DNA of 64,000 bases from Archivesica marissinica (Eukaryota > Mollusca > Bivalvia > Venerida > Vesicomyidae). Below are positions 33,401 to 44,397 of the stretch, in pieces. The notes under the pieces are model-generated. The model saw only the letters and a list, made by a program, of their open reading frames with translations, did not search any database and was not told the origin of the DNA. The stretch's first letter is position 1, and every line of letters begins with the position of its first letter. The stretch lies in the NCBI GenBank assembly GCA_014843695.1, contig CM026400.1, forward strand, positions 12,590,067 to 12,654,066, given 5' to 3'. Position numbers and translations under genes: made by a program.

Positions 33401-36400
33401 AGAGATGTACGACTATCACAAACCGTTTGTATATAATTTGCTAGGGGGAGAGATGTACGACTATCATAAAATGTTTGTATATAATTTGCTAGGGGGAGAG
33501 ATGTACGACTATCACAAACCGTTTGTATATAATTTGCTAGGGGGAGAGATGTACGACTATCACAAACCGTTTGTATATAATTTGCTAGGGGGAGAGATGT
33601 ACGACTATCACAAACTGTTTGTATATAATTTGCTAGGGGGAGAGATGTACGACTATCATAAAATGTGTGCATATAATTTGCTAGGGGGAGAGATGTACGA
33701 CTATCACATGTTTGTATATAATTTGCTAGGGGGAGAGATGTACGACTATCACAAACCGTTTCTATATAATTTGCTAGGGGGAGAGATGTACGACTATCAT
33801 AAAATGTTTGTATATAATTTGCTAGGGGGAGAGATGTACGACTATCACAAACCGTTTGTATATAATTTGCTAGGGGGAGAGATGTACGACTATCACAAAC
33901 CGTTTGTATATAATTTGCTAGGGGGAGAGATGTACGACTATCATAAAATGTTTGTATATAATTTGCTAGGGAGCAAGATGTACGACTATCACAACATGTT
34001 TGTATATAATTTGCTAGGGGGAGAGATGTACGACTATCACAAACCGTTTGTATATAATTTGCTAGGGGGAGAGATGTACGACTATCATAAAATGTTTGTA
34101 TATAATTTGCTAGGGGAGATGTACGACTATCACAATGGAGAGATGTACGACTATCACAACCGTTTGTATATAATTTGCTAGGGGGAGAGATGTACGACTA
34201 TCACAAGTTTGTATATAATTTGCTAGGGGGAGAGATGTACGACTATCACAAGTTTGTATATAATTTGCTAGGGGGAGAGATGTACGACTATCACAAACCG
34301 TTTCTATATAATTTGCTAGGGGGAGAGATGTACGACTATCATAAAATGTTTGTATATAATTTGCTAGGGGGAGAGATGTACGACTATCACAAACCGTTTG
34401 TATATAATTTGCTAGGGGGAGAGATGTACGACTATCATAAAATGTTTGTATATAATTTGCTAGGGGGAGAGATGTACGACTATCACAAACCGTTTGTATA
34501 TAATTTGCTAGGGGGAGAGATGTACGACTATCACAAACCGTTTGTATATAATTTGCTAGGGGGAGAGATGTACGACTATCACAAACCGTTTGTATATAAT
34601 TTGCTAGGGGGAGAGATGTACGACTATCATAAAATGTTTGTATATAATTTGCTAGGGGGAGAGATGTACGACTATCACAAACCGTTTGTATATAATTTGC
34701 TAGGGGGAGAGATGTACGACTATCACAAACCGTTTGTATATAATTTGCTAGGGGGAGAGATGTACGACTATCACAAACCGTTTCTATATAATTTGCTAGG
34801 GGGAGAGATGTACGACTATCATAAAATGTTTGTATATAATTTGCTAGGGGGAGAGATGTACGACTATCATAAAATGTTTGTATATAATTTGCTAGGGAGC
34901 AAGATGTAGGACTATCACAACATGTTTGTATATAATTTGCTAGGGGGAGAGATGTACGACTATCACATGTTTGTATATAATTTGCTAGGGGGAGAGATGT
35001 ACGACTATCATAAAATGTGTGCATATAATTTGCTAGGGGGAGAGATGTACGACTATCATAAAATGTTTGCATATAATTTGCTAGGGGGAGAGATGTACGA
35101 CTATCATAAAATGTGTGCATATAATTTGCTAGGGGGAGAGATGTACGACTATCACATGTTTGTATATAATTTGCTAGGGGGAGAGATGTACGACTATCAC
35201 AAACCGTTTGTATATAATTTGCTAGGGGGAGAGATGTACGACTATCACAAACCGTTTCTATATAATTTGCTAGGGGGAGAGATTCACAAACCGTTTCTAT
35301 ATAATTTGCTAGGGGGAGAGATGTACGACTATCATAAAATGTTTGTATATAATTTGCTAGGGGGAGAGATGAACGACTATCACAAAACGTTTCTATATAA
35401 TTTGCTAGGGGGAGAGATGTACGACTATCATAAAATGTTTGTGTATAATTTGCTAGGGGGAGAGATGTAGGACTATCACAACATGTGTGCATATAATTTG
35501 CTAGGGGGAGAGATGTACGACTATCACATGTTTGTATATAATTTGCTAGGGAGCAAGATGTAGGACTATCACAACATGTTTGTATATAATTTGCTAGGGG
35601 GAGAGATGTACGACTATCATAAAATGTTTGCATATAATTTGCTAGGGGGAGAGATGTACGACTATCATAAAATGTGTGCATATAATTTGCTAGGGGGAGA
35701 GATGTACGACTATCATAAAATGTGTGCATATAATTTGCTAGGGGGAGAGATGTACGACTATCATAAAATGTTTGTATATAATTTGCTAGGGGGAGAGATG
35801 TACGACTATCACAAACCGTTTGTATATAATTTGCTAGGGGGAGAGATGTACGATCACAAACCGTTTGTATATAATTTGCTAGGGGGAGAGATGTACGACT
35901 ATCACAAACCGTTTCTATATAATTTGCTAGGGGGAGAGATTCACAAACCGTTTCTATATAATTTGCTAGGGGGAGAGATGTACGACTATCATAAAATGTT
36001 TGTATATAATTTGCTAGGGGGAGAGATGAACGACTATCACAAACCGTTTCTATATAATTTGCTAGGGGGAGAGATGTACGACTATCATAAAATGTTTGTA
36101 TATAATTTGCTAGGGGGAGAGATGTACGACTATCATAAAATGTTTGTATATAATTTGCTAGGGGGAGAGATGTACGACTATCATAAAATGTTTGTATATA
36201 ATTTGCTAGGGGGAGAGATGTAGGACTATCACAACATGTGTGCATATAATTTGCTAGGGGGAGAGATGTACGACTATCACATGTTTGTATATAATTTGCT
36301 AGGGAGCAAGATGTAGGACTATCACAACATGTTTGTATATAATTTGCTAGGGGGAGAGATGTACGACTATCATAAAATGTTTGCATATAATTTGCTAGGG

Positions 36401-36988
36401 GGAGAGATGTACGACTATCATAAAATGTGTGCATATAATTTGCTAGGGGGAGAGATGTACGACTATCATAAAATGTGTGCATATAATTTGCTAGGGGGAG
36501 AGATGTACGACTATCACATGTTTGTATATAATATGCTAGGGGGAGAGATGTACGACTATCATAAAATGTTTGTATATAATTTGCTAGGGGGAGAGATGTA
36601 CGACTATCACATGTTTGTATATAATTTGCTAGGGGGAGAGATGTACGACTATCACAAACCGTTTGTATATAATTTGCTAGGGCGAGAGATGTACGACTAT
36701 CATAAAATGTGTGCATATAATTTGCTAGGGGGAGAGATGTACGACTATCATAAAATGTTTGCATATAATTTGCTAGGGGGAGAGATGTACGACTATCATA
36801 AAATGTGTGCATATAATTTGCTAGGGGGAGAGATGTAGGACTATCACAAAATGTTTCTATATAATTTACTAGTTGCTAGGGGGAGAGATGTAGGACTATC
36901 ACAAAATGTTTCTATATAATTTACTAGTTGCTAGGGGGAGAGATGTACGACTATCACAAACCGTTTCTATATAATGTGCTAGTTGCTA
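30423..36988. repeat. Minisatellite, 48-bp unit copying the PhyH intron/exon boundary
   Basis: About 137 units containing TTTGTATATAATTTGCTAGG, GGGAGAGATGTACGACTATC and ACAAACCG or ATAAAATG. The end of the array is continuous with the splice acceptor and first codons of the PhyH exon at 36990: GCTAGGGGGAGAGRTGTA is common to both. In that exon's frame a unit reads GEMYDYHKPFVYNLLG, against the exon's GEVYHYH. Some units carry TAG (GATGTAGGAC), and the last three contain an extra TTGCTAG, which breaks the frame into the exon. It is therefore best read as intronic. A 753-bp segmental duplication is visible (35551 and 36304). Confidence 0.97.
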
Positions 36989-36989
36989 G

Positions 36990-37074
36990 GGGGAGAGGTG
37001 TATCATTACCACACAAAACTGATGAAGAAACCGGCGAAGATTGGAGGCAAACATGTATGGCACCAGGATTACGG
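36990..37074 (+). CDS. PhyH exon with HxD iron motif
   Basis: Acceptor TTGCTAG ends at 36989; donor GTAAGT starts at 37075. Two bases complete a split codon, then 27 codons ([10 protein letters not shown] ... HVWHQDY) and two bases of a Gly codon finished by the next exon. The start of this exon is what the 48-bp array repeats. Confidence 0.88.
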
Positions 37075-40000
37075 GTAAGTTATGAAGTGTGTTATGAAGT
37101 GTTTCACGTATCTCCGGGGCTTTATTCAAGACATGCGTTATAACTAAGGAGGCAACAGGACTCGGACACAGTTCCGATCCGAGTGCTCGAGCCTTGGAAA
37201 CCATCATCTGAGGCTTGGCTACATGTACATTGCATTAATTGAAATAATTAGAATTCCTTACAATGCCTCGATTCTGATTGGCTAATTCAGCTCATGTGAT
37301 CGCCGGCCATAACCCGGTGAACAGTAAAATGATTCTATCCATTAGGAATTAACCACGCAGGTTGTATGCTTAAGTGGTTAGTTCTGGCGCTCAGTACGGG
37401 AACGCAGGTTCGATCCCCTGTACGACACTTTCAGATGGGACTTTAAACCGAGGTCTCATGTCGGTGCTAAACACCAGAGCAGACTCTGGAATGGGTATGT
37501 CTGTATCATTGCACTATCCACCAAAATCTAAAATGACTAATCTCTTCAGGAAGCATCATTCATACGGGCAACCGGTAGTGACGATAAATAAACGTAACCA
37601 CACACGTTATGTCTGTATGTTAAATTGCAAGAAACCCATACAGTACTTGTGTTTAACCCATTTCATTCTGGATACATTTAAAGGCTTTTGCAAACAACAT
37701 AGATCCAGATCAGCTGCAGCATGACGCTGCATGCTGATCAGGATCTAGGTTGTTTGCTACATAGCCAAGTGTCTTAGCAAGATCACCTGAATAGCAAACA
37801 GCATAGAGCCTGATCAGATGGAAAATTCTATGGCGGCTGATCTGGCTCTATGTTCTTTGCAAATACTGTTTGAACGGTATCCAGAATGAAATGGGTTAAT
37901 GTGCTTAGTTTGAAGGTCAGTCAAAAGCTATACACTTAGGGCCACTTGTAACCCGACACTTAAATAAATCGGTATAATTGGATTATTTGTGAAAGGATTT
38001 CGTTCTAATTAGGACTATGTATAAATCAACACATCATACGTACATACAAGAAATTTCTTTTGAATTGATGAACAAAAAGGTACAACATTTAACAAATAAC
38101 AAACATCACTGTAAAATCAAAATTCACAAAATAACACAGCGTAAGACCAGACACTTCAAATCATGGTTCAATATATTAATTTGAAATTATAGATTATGTT
38201 ATTCAGCTACATTATCTGAACACAAATGATCATAACGTTCACCTGTGAGACGGAGGTGTGTGCACGTCGTAAGAGACATGGGAGGACACACTAGATATTA
38301 GTTTCTCGGACATACGGATTGTATTGGGTGACTTTTCACATTGTTCGGATTTTGCGTTGTGTCATTATTTTGTGAATTTTGATAATACAGTGATGTTTGT
38401 TATGTTTTATACATTATTGTTGATGAATTAATAAGATTTCTAGTATGTACGTATGACATGTTGATTTATTCTTGGTCCAAACGTGAACAAAATCCTTTCA
38501 CAAATAATGCAATAATACCGATTTATATAAGTGTCGGGTTACAAGTGGCTCTAAGTGTATATACATAGCTTATGATTTTAATGTTTATATAAACTCGAAA
38601 TAAAATGTGTACGTGTTCTCTAAAACAACTAACGTTCTTTGATCCACGTTAAGATATTGGTACCAGAATGGTAACTTATTCCCGGATATGATGACAGTTT
38701 TTATCGCTATCGACAAATGTACTCGGGAAAATAGTTGTCTACAGGTGAGTAACTTACTATCTGTAACTTATGATGAACACATGCAATATGATAAACAGAT
38801 ATACGGATGATAGATATCATCCACCATGATACCGAGAAATAGGCAGACAGATGGGTGAACACGCACGCACGCAGTTGCAGTAGCCTCCATACCTCACTAA
38901 GCCTTGCTGAATAAGATTAAATTTGTGTATGTATTATAAAACTGACATTATGAATATTACGAGTAGGGACTTTAACTGGTAAGGTTAATTTCACAAGTTG
39001 TCTCTTTAACCTCGGTCGTAATAGTGACCTTTGTTGATGATGTTTGCAAGCTATAGAAATCTCTGCAGGGAGGCTGAAAGGACAATATAATATTTGTCTT
39101 TACGTATCGACAAATGAAGGGTTAACCACAGCTTGGAGTTCTGATGCGTAGGAAATAACTACGCAAGCCGATAAACAACGGCAAGGCAAATTATTTGTCT
39201 CCTTGTCTGTTATTTGGCTGATGGCTTTTCAAAATACCTCCCTGTAAATAAAATACCATCTGTATTACAGGCGCAACTGTGCTTTTTTGCAGATTTTAAC
39301 ACACCGGTAGATTGTTCTCTCGTTATAGGAACAAAATATCAAGTGATGTTAAGAATATATAATTAAATATAGTAAAATCCTTGGTAATCAACTGTGAATT
39401 TATTATGCCTGCGACTATTAAGAACCTGGGCAGTAATGTCACAAACCATAATGGCGGGATAAATGATTTGTGACTAATTGTTGTCACGTTTGATTAAGAT
39501 CTTGAAAGGGTCTAACAGATGTGGACGTATAAAACATGTGAAGATTGGAGGACAAGTTGGAGCCGATATGGAGAGGTTGGACGAGATCGCTAAAGTGTGT
39601 CCACTAGAATATGTTGAAATGGAAGCCGGTACGTGTAGATTAGTTTTCACACACGCTTTACGTTTTATTTATCGTTGCTACCGGTTGCACACATGAGCGA
39701 CACCTCCTAAAGAAGAGATTACCTAGTCATTATGGATATTGGAGGATAGTGCAATGATATAGACAGTGACCCATTGAAAAGCACTGAAACAAGACCTTGG
39801 TTTAAAGTCCCAATTGAAAGGCTGTTAATATTATTAGGGTCAGACAGGAGATCGAACCTGCATTTAAGCATGTCCGATGTAGTTCATACACCAATGGAAA
39901 CTATTAAACTAAACTAAACTGCAATTAGCTAATTATTTATTGACATCAATACTTTACAGTTATAATAAAGCCTAAAAGTAACTATCTAGACCATACATGC

Positions 40001-43000
40001 GAGTATTTGGTTCAACGGCGCATCAGCACAGTTCAGGCTATATCGTGCCAGGGAGACCATATACGAATTTTATGTACATATGCTATATGGAACAATCAAG
40101 ACATGTTTGACCACGATTTGTTTTGGTCGCGAAATTATGCGACAATCAGTGAAGACATGTTTGACCATGATTTGTTTTGGTCGCGAAATTATGCGACAAT
40201 CGGTGAAGACATGTTTGACCCTGATTTGTTTTGGTCGCGAAATTATGAGACAATCAGTGAAGACATGTTTGACCATTTGTTTTGGTTGTGAAATTATGAG
40301 ACATTTTTTGAACAGCAAGAAAGTTACCATAGATACAATAAATCTTGAAAACCCTTTAGATAGTTACCCATAGCATAACTTTGTAATATAGACACTAGAT
40401 GTTCATTCCTTATGGTCGATATGATGCTCAACAAATAATATATTGTTCTAGAGATTAATTAATTAGTCATACGCAGTTGGGCAAATATTTAATTTAATAA
40501 AAATGGGCAGTGATGATGACCCCGAGGCTATAAAAATGTTCTCAGATTTCAAGCTCAAGTGATCTGATTGGATGATTCCGAGTGTGACTGTCAGCTGAAC
40601 CAATCAGACGATTGAGACTGAGTTTTGAAATTGGAGAAGTTTTATAACCTCCAGACATGGCTTTGTATTTTCAACTTATTTGTTTTGTATCAATATCTAG
40701 AATATTTTAGAAGGCATAGCCCCATAATATAGGTGTTTCCAATTGTTACAAGGTAAATAATGTGTTAATTTAGGAGTATATGTAGTTGTACATACTTTCA
40801 GGCGATGCGTTGTTTTTCCACAGTAATCTGATACACTGCAGTGGTCCGAACTCGAGTTCTGCCAGACGTTGGGCGTTCTTGTGCGCCTACAACCGAGCTG
40901 ATAATAACCCTGTCCGGGAACATCATCACCCCAGATACACACCTCTACACAAGGTTAGTTTAGAGTCAGTCATACAGAAAGTTATACGGTCACCAATAAC
41001 CCGGAATACTGCTGGGTACCAATAACCCAGAATACTGCCGGGTACCAATAACCCGAAAATACTGCCGGGTACCAATAACCTGGTATGCTGCCTGGTACCA
41101 ACAACCCAGAAATACTGCCCAGTATCAATAACCCAGAATACTGCCGGGTACCAAACAACCCGGAATACTGCCGGGTACCAAACAACTCGGAATACTGCCG
41201 GGTACCAATGGCTCATACTAACATTGCCCACTGACAATTCTACAAATATTATTTATTTAAGTAATATTTGTCTTTCAGTTATTAATTGGGGAATAAAACA
41301 TGGTTTGAGGTTCAAGGAATTATAGTGTGTGGTTAATTGTGGCGCTCAAAACGCCAAGCCCTGTTTTTATTCGGCAATAAATAATGGAAATACAATTATT
41401 GCTTGATTCAAGCATTACCAAAATATATAAATAGCGCAAACAACATAAACCCAGATCAACCGCAGTGTCGGATCAGGATCTATGATGTTTGCTATTCAGA
41501 CAAGTATTTAAAGCAGCATTACATCGTAATAAAGGATGTTTTGGTAAAATATAAATACTAATGTGTGTTTACAAAAATCGAAATAGTCACTCAGAAACGA
41601 CAACATTTCAATAAATTTAAAACGTCGTATACGCGAATTTGTTTATCAACACATGAAATGTAAACATGCACAGCGCGCATTCGTGAAACAACAGAGGATG
41701 TAGAAACCAACGTATATATTTTGAATAGGATAGACTATCTATCTATCTTCCTCTAATGTCGAACCCCTCGCGGGGATGTAGACATGTCCCTAAAAGACTT
41801 AGCTAACAGAGGTATGAATCAACATATCAAGTAATTTAATTAAAAAAGACAATGTGGGACAAATGGGACGATGCATTCCGAATGTAAACAAGTGCGGACA
41901 ATGCGTTCCGGTTGCAAACAAGTGCGTGACCGATCGACTTGGAAAGTCCTACTTTCGAGTTTGTTTTATCGCAAAAAAACACTGTTTACCAAATGAACAT
42001 AAGCATACAAAGTATAATGTTAGAATGTGTAGCAGCACACATTTTTCAAATATCTTTTATTTCATACGATGTAATGCTGCTTTAAGCTCCACTATCCGAA
42101 TAGCACAGTATAGAGCCTGATCAGACAAGATGGCACATTCTGTGCCCGTCTGATCTGGCTCTATGCTGTTGCCAAAAGTGATTTTATCTGCCAGCGTGTA
42201 AAGGGTTATAATGTGCAAACAATGAATTATATTGTAAAACTATATTTTAGTCATCTCTAATTTTCTATTACCTCCCTTGGCAGATAAAGTCTGATTTATT
42301 CCAAAATGCAAATAGGTCCTATTAGTTGGAATCCTTTGTTTTTACTGTTGTTCCCTAACCAGATGTTGCAGTATGATAATGTGATTTTATCAAAATCTTG
42401 TTACTTAACTGATAACATTCTTTTACAAATAAGTACCCAATGCATATACATACGTCGAGGTATAGTGATTTAATACTCATAAGAAGCGATAGTGGAATAA
42501 AATTGCTAGCAAGAGGGAATAAAACGTTAAAATTAAAATAATACAACAATTATTTGCAAAACTCGTTACGAAAATACTAAAACGGGGTCTTCTGTAGTTA
42601 CTATGCAACATGTAGATATTATAAGACAAAACATTATCGACCATTGAAAGAACATTTAATAAAGTTACATTGTCGACTTCGTCATGAAATAACATTAAAT
42701 CCACATTGCCTCCATCAGAAATGAGCAATTAGATGAATGTTACAAGAATTTGTTTGTGTAAACAGTTGTTATGTTATTTCGGGTTTTACGCCTGCATCAG
42801 CACCATTTTGGGCTATATCGACAGCGGGCAGTTTACCTAACAACACCTTTCCTGGGCAGGCTCCAGCGGTTAACCAGTACTTGGGTGCACCAACCTCCGT
42901 AAGAAACTGCCAACTTGTTCATATAAATGAAGACACGGTCTGAGCGGGGCTCGAACCCGTGACCATCAGTGATGATAGGTTACAGTGGTATACAAGTCAG

Positions 43001-43241
43001 CGACCTTAACCACTCGACCACGGAGGCGGACTCGAGTAAACAGAATTGGAATTAGTGGATAAACTAAAATAAGAAAATATATTTCGAATATTAAAGTTTA
43101 CGGTAACCATTTTAGGTCCCGAATTCAGCCATCTTAGATTGCAAGGACTACACAACAATGGATGGAAAATGGTTCTTAGACCCGGCTGTTGATAAAGAGA
43201 TGAACGTGGATGCAAGACACCTGACACCAGAAGAACAGTGA
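36990..43241 (+). CDS. Phytanoyl-CoA dioxygenase (PhyH) family protein, 3' five exons
   Basis: Exons 36990-37074, 38654-38744, 39499-39628, 40802-40953 and 43116-43241 join with all split codons intact (584 nt) to the last 193 residues of a PhyH-family Fe(II)/2-oxoglutarate dioxygenase. [10 protein letters not shown] carries the first two iron ligands (H24, D26). [14 protein letters not shown] carries the distal histidine (H113), and ARRW carries the likely 2-oxoglutarate-binding arginine (R124). The C-terminus [14 protein letters not shown] is typical of the family, which hydroxylates small-molecule or acyl-CoA substrates; the substrate here is unknown. The N-terminal half of the domain is missing: the intron before the first exon seen is a minisatellite that reaches an assembly gap. 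The gene converges on the minus-strand gene ending at 46746. Confidence 0.9.
37350..37600 (+). mobile_element. SINE family 2 copy in PhyH intron
   Basis: The tRNA-like head (CTTAAGTGGTTAGTTCTGG... GCAGGTTCGATCCCCTGTAC) is at about 37368-37425. The family-2 body follows (CAGATGGGACTTTAAACCGA, TGTATCATTGCACTATCC, AATGACTAATCTCTTCAGGA), ending near GACGATAAATAAACG. Similar AACCAC-containing sequence on both sides may be an imperfect target duplication. Confidence 0.85.
37653..37899. mobile_element. MITE 1, TTAA-flanked, with internal palindromes
   Basis: Outer inverted repeats TTAACCCATTTCATTCTGGA and TCCAGAATGAAATGGGTTAA. Inside are two further hairpins, around GATCCAGATCAGC / GCTGATCAGGATC and GCATAGAGCCTGATCAG / CTGATCTGGCTCTATG. 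TTAA at both ends followed by CCC...GGG is compatible with a piggyBac-type non-autonomous element. A second, interrupted copy is at 41440-42192. Confidence 0.85.
37931..38559. mobile_element. Foldback element with long inverted repeats
   Basis: The left arm (TACACTTAGGGCCACTTGTA, ACCCGACACTT, AAATCGGTATAAT, TTTGTGAAAGGATTT) recurs inverted at the right (AAATCCTTTCACAAATAAT, ATACCGATTT, AAGTGTCGGGTTACAAGTGG, CTAAGTGTA). Arms pair over roughly 180 bp with a loop of about 270 bp; TA dinucleotides flank the ends. No coding frame. It lies in the intron before the exon at 38654. Confidence 0.85.
38654..38744 (+). CDS. PhyH exon [13 protein letters not shown]
   Basis: Acceptor CCACGTTAAG ends at 38653; donor GTGAGT starts at 38745. 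The first base completes Gly, then 30 codons: [20 protein letters not shown] followed by [10 protein letters not shown]. This block follows the HxD motif in PhyH-family proteins. Confidence 0.9.
38745..39498. other. PhyH intron, nothing further recognised
   Basis: AT-rich intronic sequence with no repeat or exon that I can identify. Confidence 0.5.
39499..39628 (+). CDS. PhyH exon [11 protein letters not shown]...
   Basis: Acceptor TTTGATTAAG ends at 39498; donor GTACGT starts at 39629. Forty-three codons ([18 protein letters not shown] ... LEYVEMEA) plus one base of Gly. The LKGSN.CGRI.H motif is characteristic of the PhyH fold downstream of the HxD. Confidence 0.9.
39655..39900 (-). mobile_element. 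SINE family 2 copy in PhyH intron
   Basis: Starts 27 bp after the exon donor with TTATCGTTGCTACCGGTTGC and carries the ordered family-2 blocks to GGTCAGACAGGAGATCGAAC. An internal segment between GACCCATTG and AAAAGCACTG is missing relative to other copies. Confidence 0.85.
40098..40310. repeat. Tandem repeat, about 54-bp unit
   Basis: Four units containing GACATGTTTGACCATGATTT and GTTTTGGTCGCGAAATTATG, in the PhyH intron between 39628 and 40802. Confidence 0.93.
40311..40801. other. PhyH intron sequence
   Basis: No feature identified with confidence. The part at 40555-40650 (CTCAAGTGATCTGATTGGAT ... GTTTTATAACCTCC) resembles 50400-50475, so it may be a diverged interspersed repeat. Confidence 0.4.
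40802..40953 (+). CDS. PhyH exon with distal His and 2OG-binding Arg
   Basis: Acceptor CATACTTTCAG ends at 40801; donor GTTAGT starts at 40954. Two bases complete Gly, then 50 codons: [50 protein letters not shown]. This exon holds the third iron ligand and the conserved Arg-Trp. Confidence 0.93.
40988..41215. repeat. Tandem repeat, about 25-27 bp
   Basis: About nine imperfect units of GAATACTGCCGGGTACCAAT plus AACCC in the PhyH intron before the last exon. Confidence 0.93.
41440..42192. mobile_element. MITE 1 copy split by MITE 2
   Basis: The left block GCAAACAACATAAACCCAGA ... GATCTATGATGTTTGCT (41440-41495) and the right block GCATAGAGCC-like TATAGAGCCTGATCAGACAA ... GTCTGATCTGGCTCTATGCT (42108-42172) correspond to the two internal hairpins of MITE 1. 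Between them sits MITE 2 (41508-42085). Confidence 0.75.
41508..42085. mobile_element. MITE 2, TTAA-flanked, copy 1
   Basis: Inverted ends TTAAAGCAGCATTACATCGT and ACGATGTAATGCTGCTTTAA. The interior includes GTGTGTTTACAAAAATCGAA and TCGACTTGGAAAGTCCTACT, shared with copy 2 at 49534-50099. It is inserted in a MITE 1 copy, which supports TTAA as its target site. Confidence 0.9.
42193..42757. other. PhyH intron sequence
   Basis: No feature recognised. Confidence 0.45.
42766..43035 (-). mobile_element. SINE family 1, full copy with target-site duplication
   Basis: On the minus strand the head has GTGGTCGAGTGGTTAAGGTC (A box) and CACGGGTTCGAGCCCCGCTC (B box), a Leu/Ser-tRNA-like promoter. The body ends CGTAAAACCCG. 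Direct repeats GTAAACAG flank it at 42758-42765 and 43036-43043. It lies 72 bp upstream of the last PhyH exon. Confidence 0.92.
43116..43241 (+). CDS. PhyH terminal exon
   Basis: Acceptor AACCATTTTAG ends at 43115. Forty-one codons ([20 protein letters not shown] ... [10 protein letters not shown]) and TGA at 43239-43241. The stop codon is also the start of the 33-bp array (CAGTGATTCAC), so the 3' UTR is a minisatellite. Confidence 0.9.
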   Translation, partial: VPNSAILDCKDYTTMDGKWFLDPAVDKEMNVDARHLTPEEQ

Positions 43242-44310
43242 TTCACATTGCTATGTAACTCTGTACAACAGTGATTCACACTGCTAGGTAGCGCTGTACA
43301 ACAGTGATTCACACTGCTATGTACAACAGTGATTCACACTGCTATAGCGCTGTACAACAGTGATTTACAATGCTATATAGCGCTGTACAACAGTGATTCA
43401 CGCTGCTATATATCGCTGTACAAGTGATTCACACTGCTATGTAGCGCTGTACAAGTGATTCACACTGCTATGTAGCGCTGTACAACAGTGATTCACGCTG
43501 CTATATAGCGCTTTACAACAGTGATTCACACTGCTATATAACGCTGTACAACAGTGATTCACACTGCTATGTAGCGCTGTACAACAGTGATTCACACTGC
43601 TATATAGCGCTGTACAACAGTGATTCATGCTGCTATGTAGCACTGTACAACAGTGATTCACGCTGCTATGTAACGCTATACAACAGTGATTCACGCTGCT
43701 ATGTAATACTGTACAACAGTGATTCACACTGCTATGTAACGTTGTACAACAGTGATTCACGCTGCTATGTAACGCTATACAACAGTGATTCACACTGCTA
43801 TATAGCGCTGTACAACAGTGATTCACGCTGCTATGTAACGCTATACAACAGTGATTCACGCTGCTATATAGCACTGTACAACAGTGATTCACACTGCTAT
43901 ATAGCACTGTACAACAGTGATTCACCCTGCTAGCAGCTATGTAACGCTGTACAACAGTGATTCACGCTGCTATGTAACGCTGTACAACAGTGATTCACGC
44001 TGCTATATAGCACTGTACAACAGTGATTCACGCTGCTATGTAACGCTGTACAACAGCGATTCACGCTGCTATGTAACGCTGTACAACAGTGATTCACGCT
44101 GCTATGTAATGCTGTACAACAGTGATTCACACTGCTATGTAATGCTGTACAACAGTGATTCACGCTGCAGAACAGTGATTCACACTGCTATGTAACGCTG
44201 TACAACAGTGATTCACGCTGCTATGTAACACTGTACAACAGTGATTCACCCTGCTATATAGCGCTGTACAACAGTGATTCACACTGCTATGTAATACTGT
44301 ATAACAAATT
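43232..44310. repeat. Minisatellite, 33-bp unit, starting on the PhyH stop codon
   Basis: About 32 units containing CAGTGATTCACACTGCTATG and TAGCGCTGTACAA. The first TGA is the PhyH stop. Early units (43241-43440) are the most irregular. The unit is a multiple of three, so other frames are open on both strands (NHCCTALHSSV per unit on the minus strand), with no sign that they are genes. Confidence 0.97.
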
Positions 44311-44397
44311 GTCTCTATGTGAGAATTTGATGCAAATTAAAAATGAATCAAACTTTTTGTGTTCCATTGTATCTAGTATTTATAGTAAATAATGTGT

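Noticed and set aside
36928..37143. A 71-codon + strand frame from the last array units into the PhyH exon
   Set aside because: It reads the PhyH exon in the wrong frame because of the extra 7 bp in the last array units.
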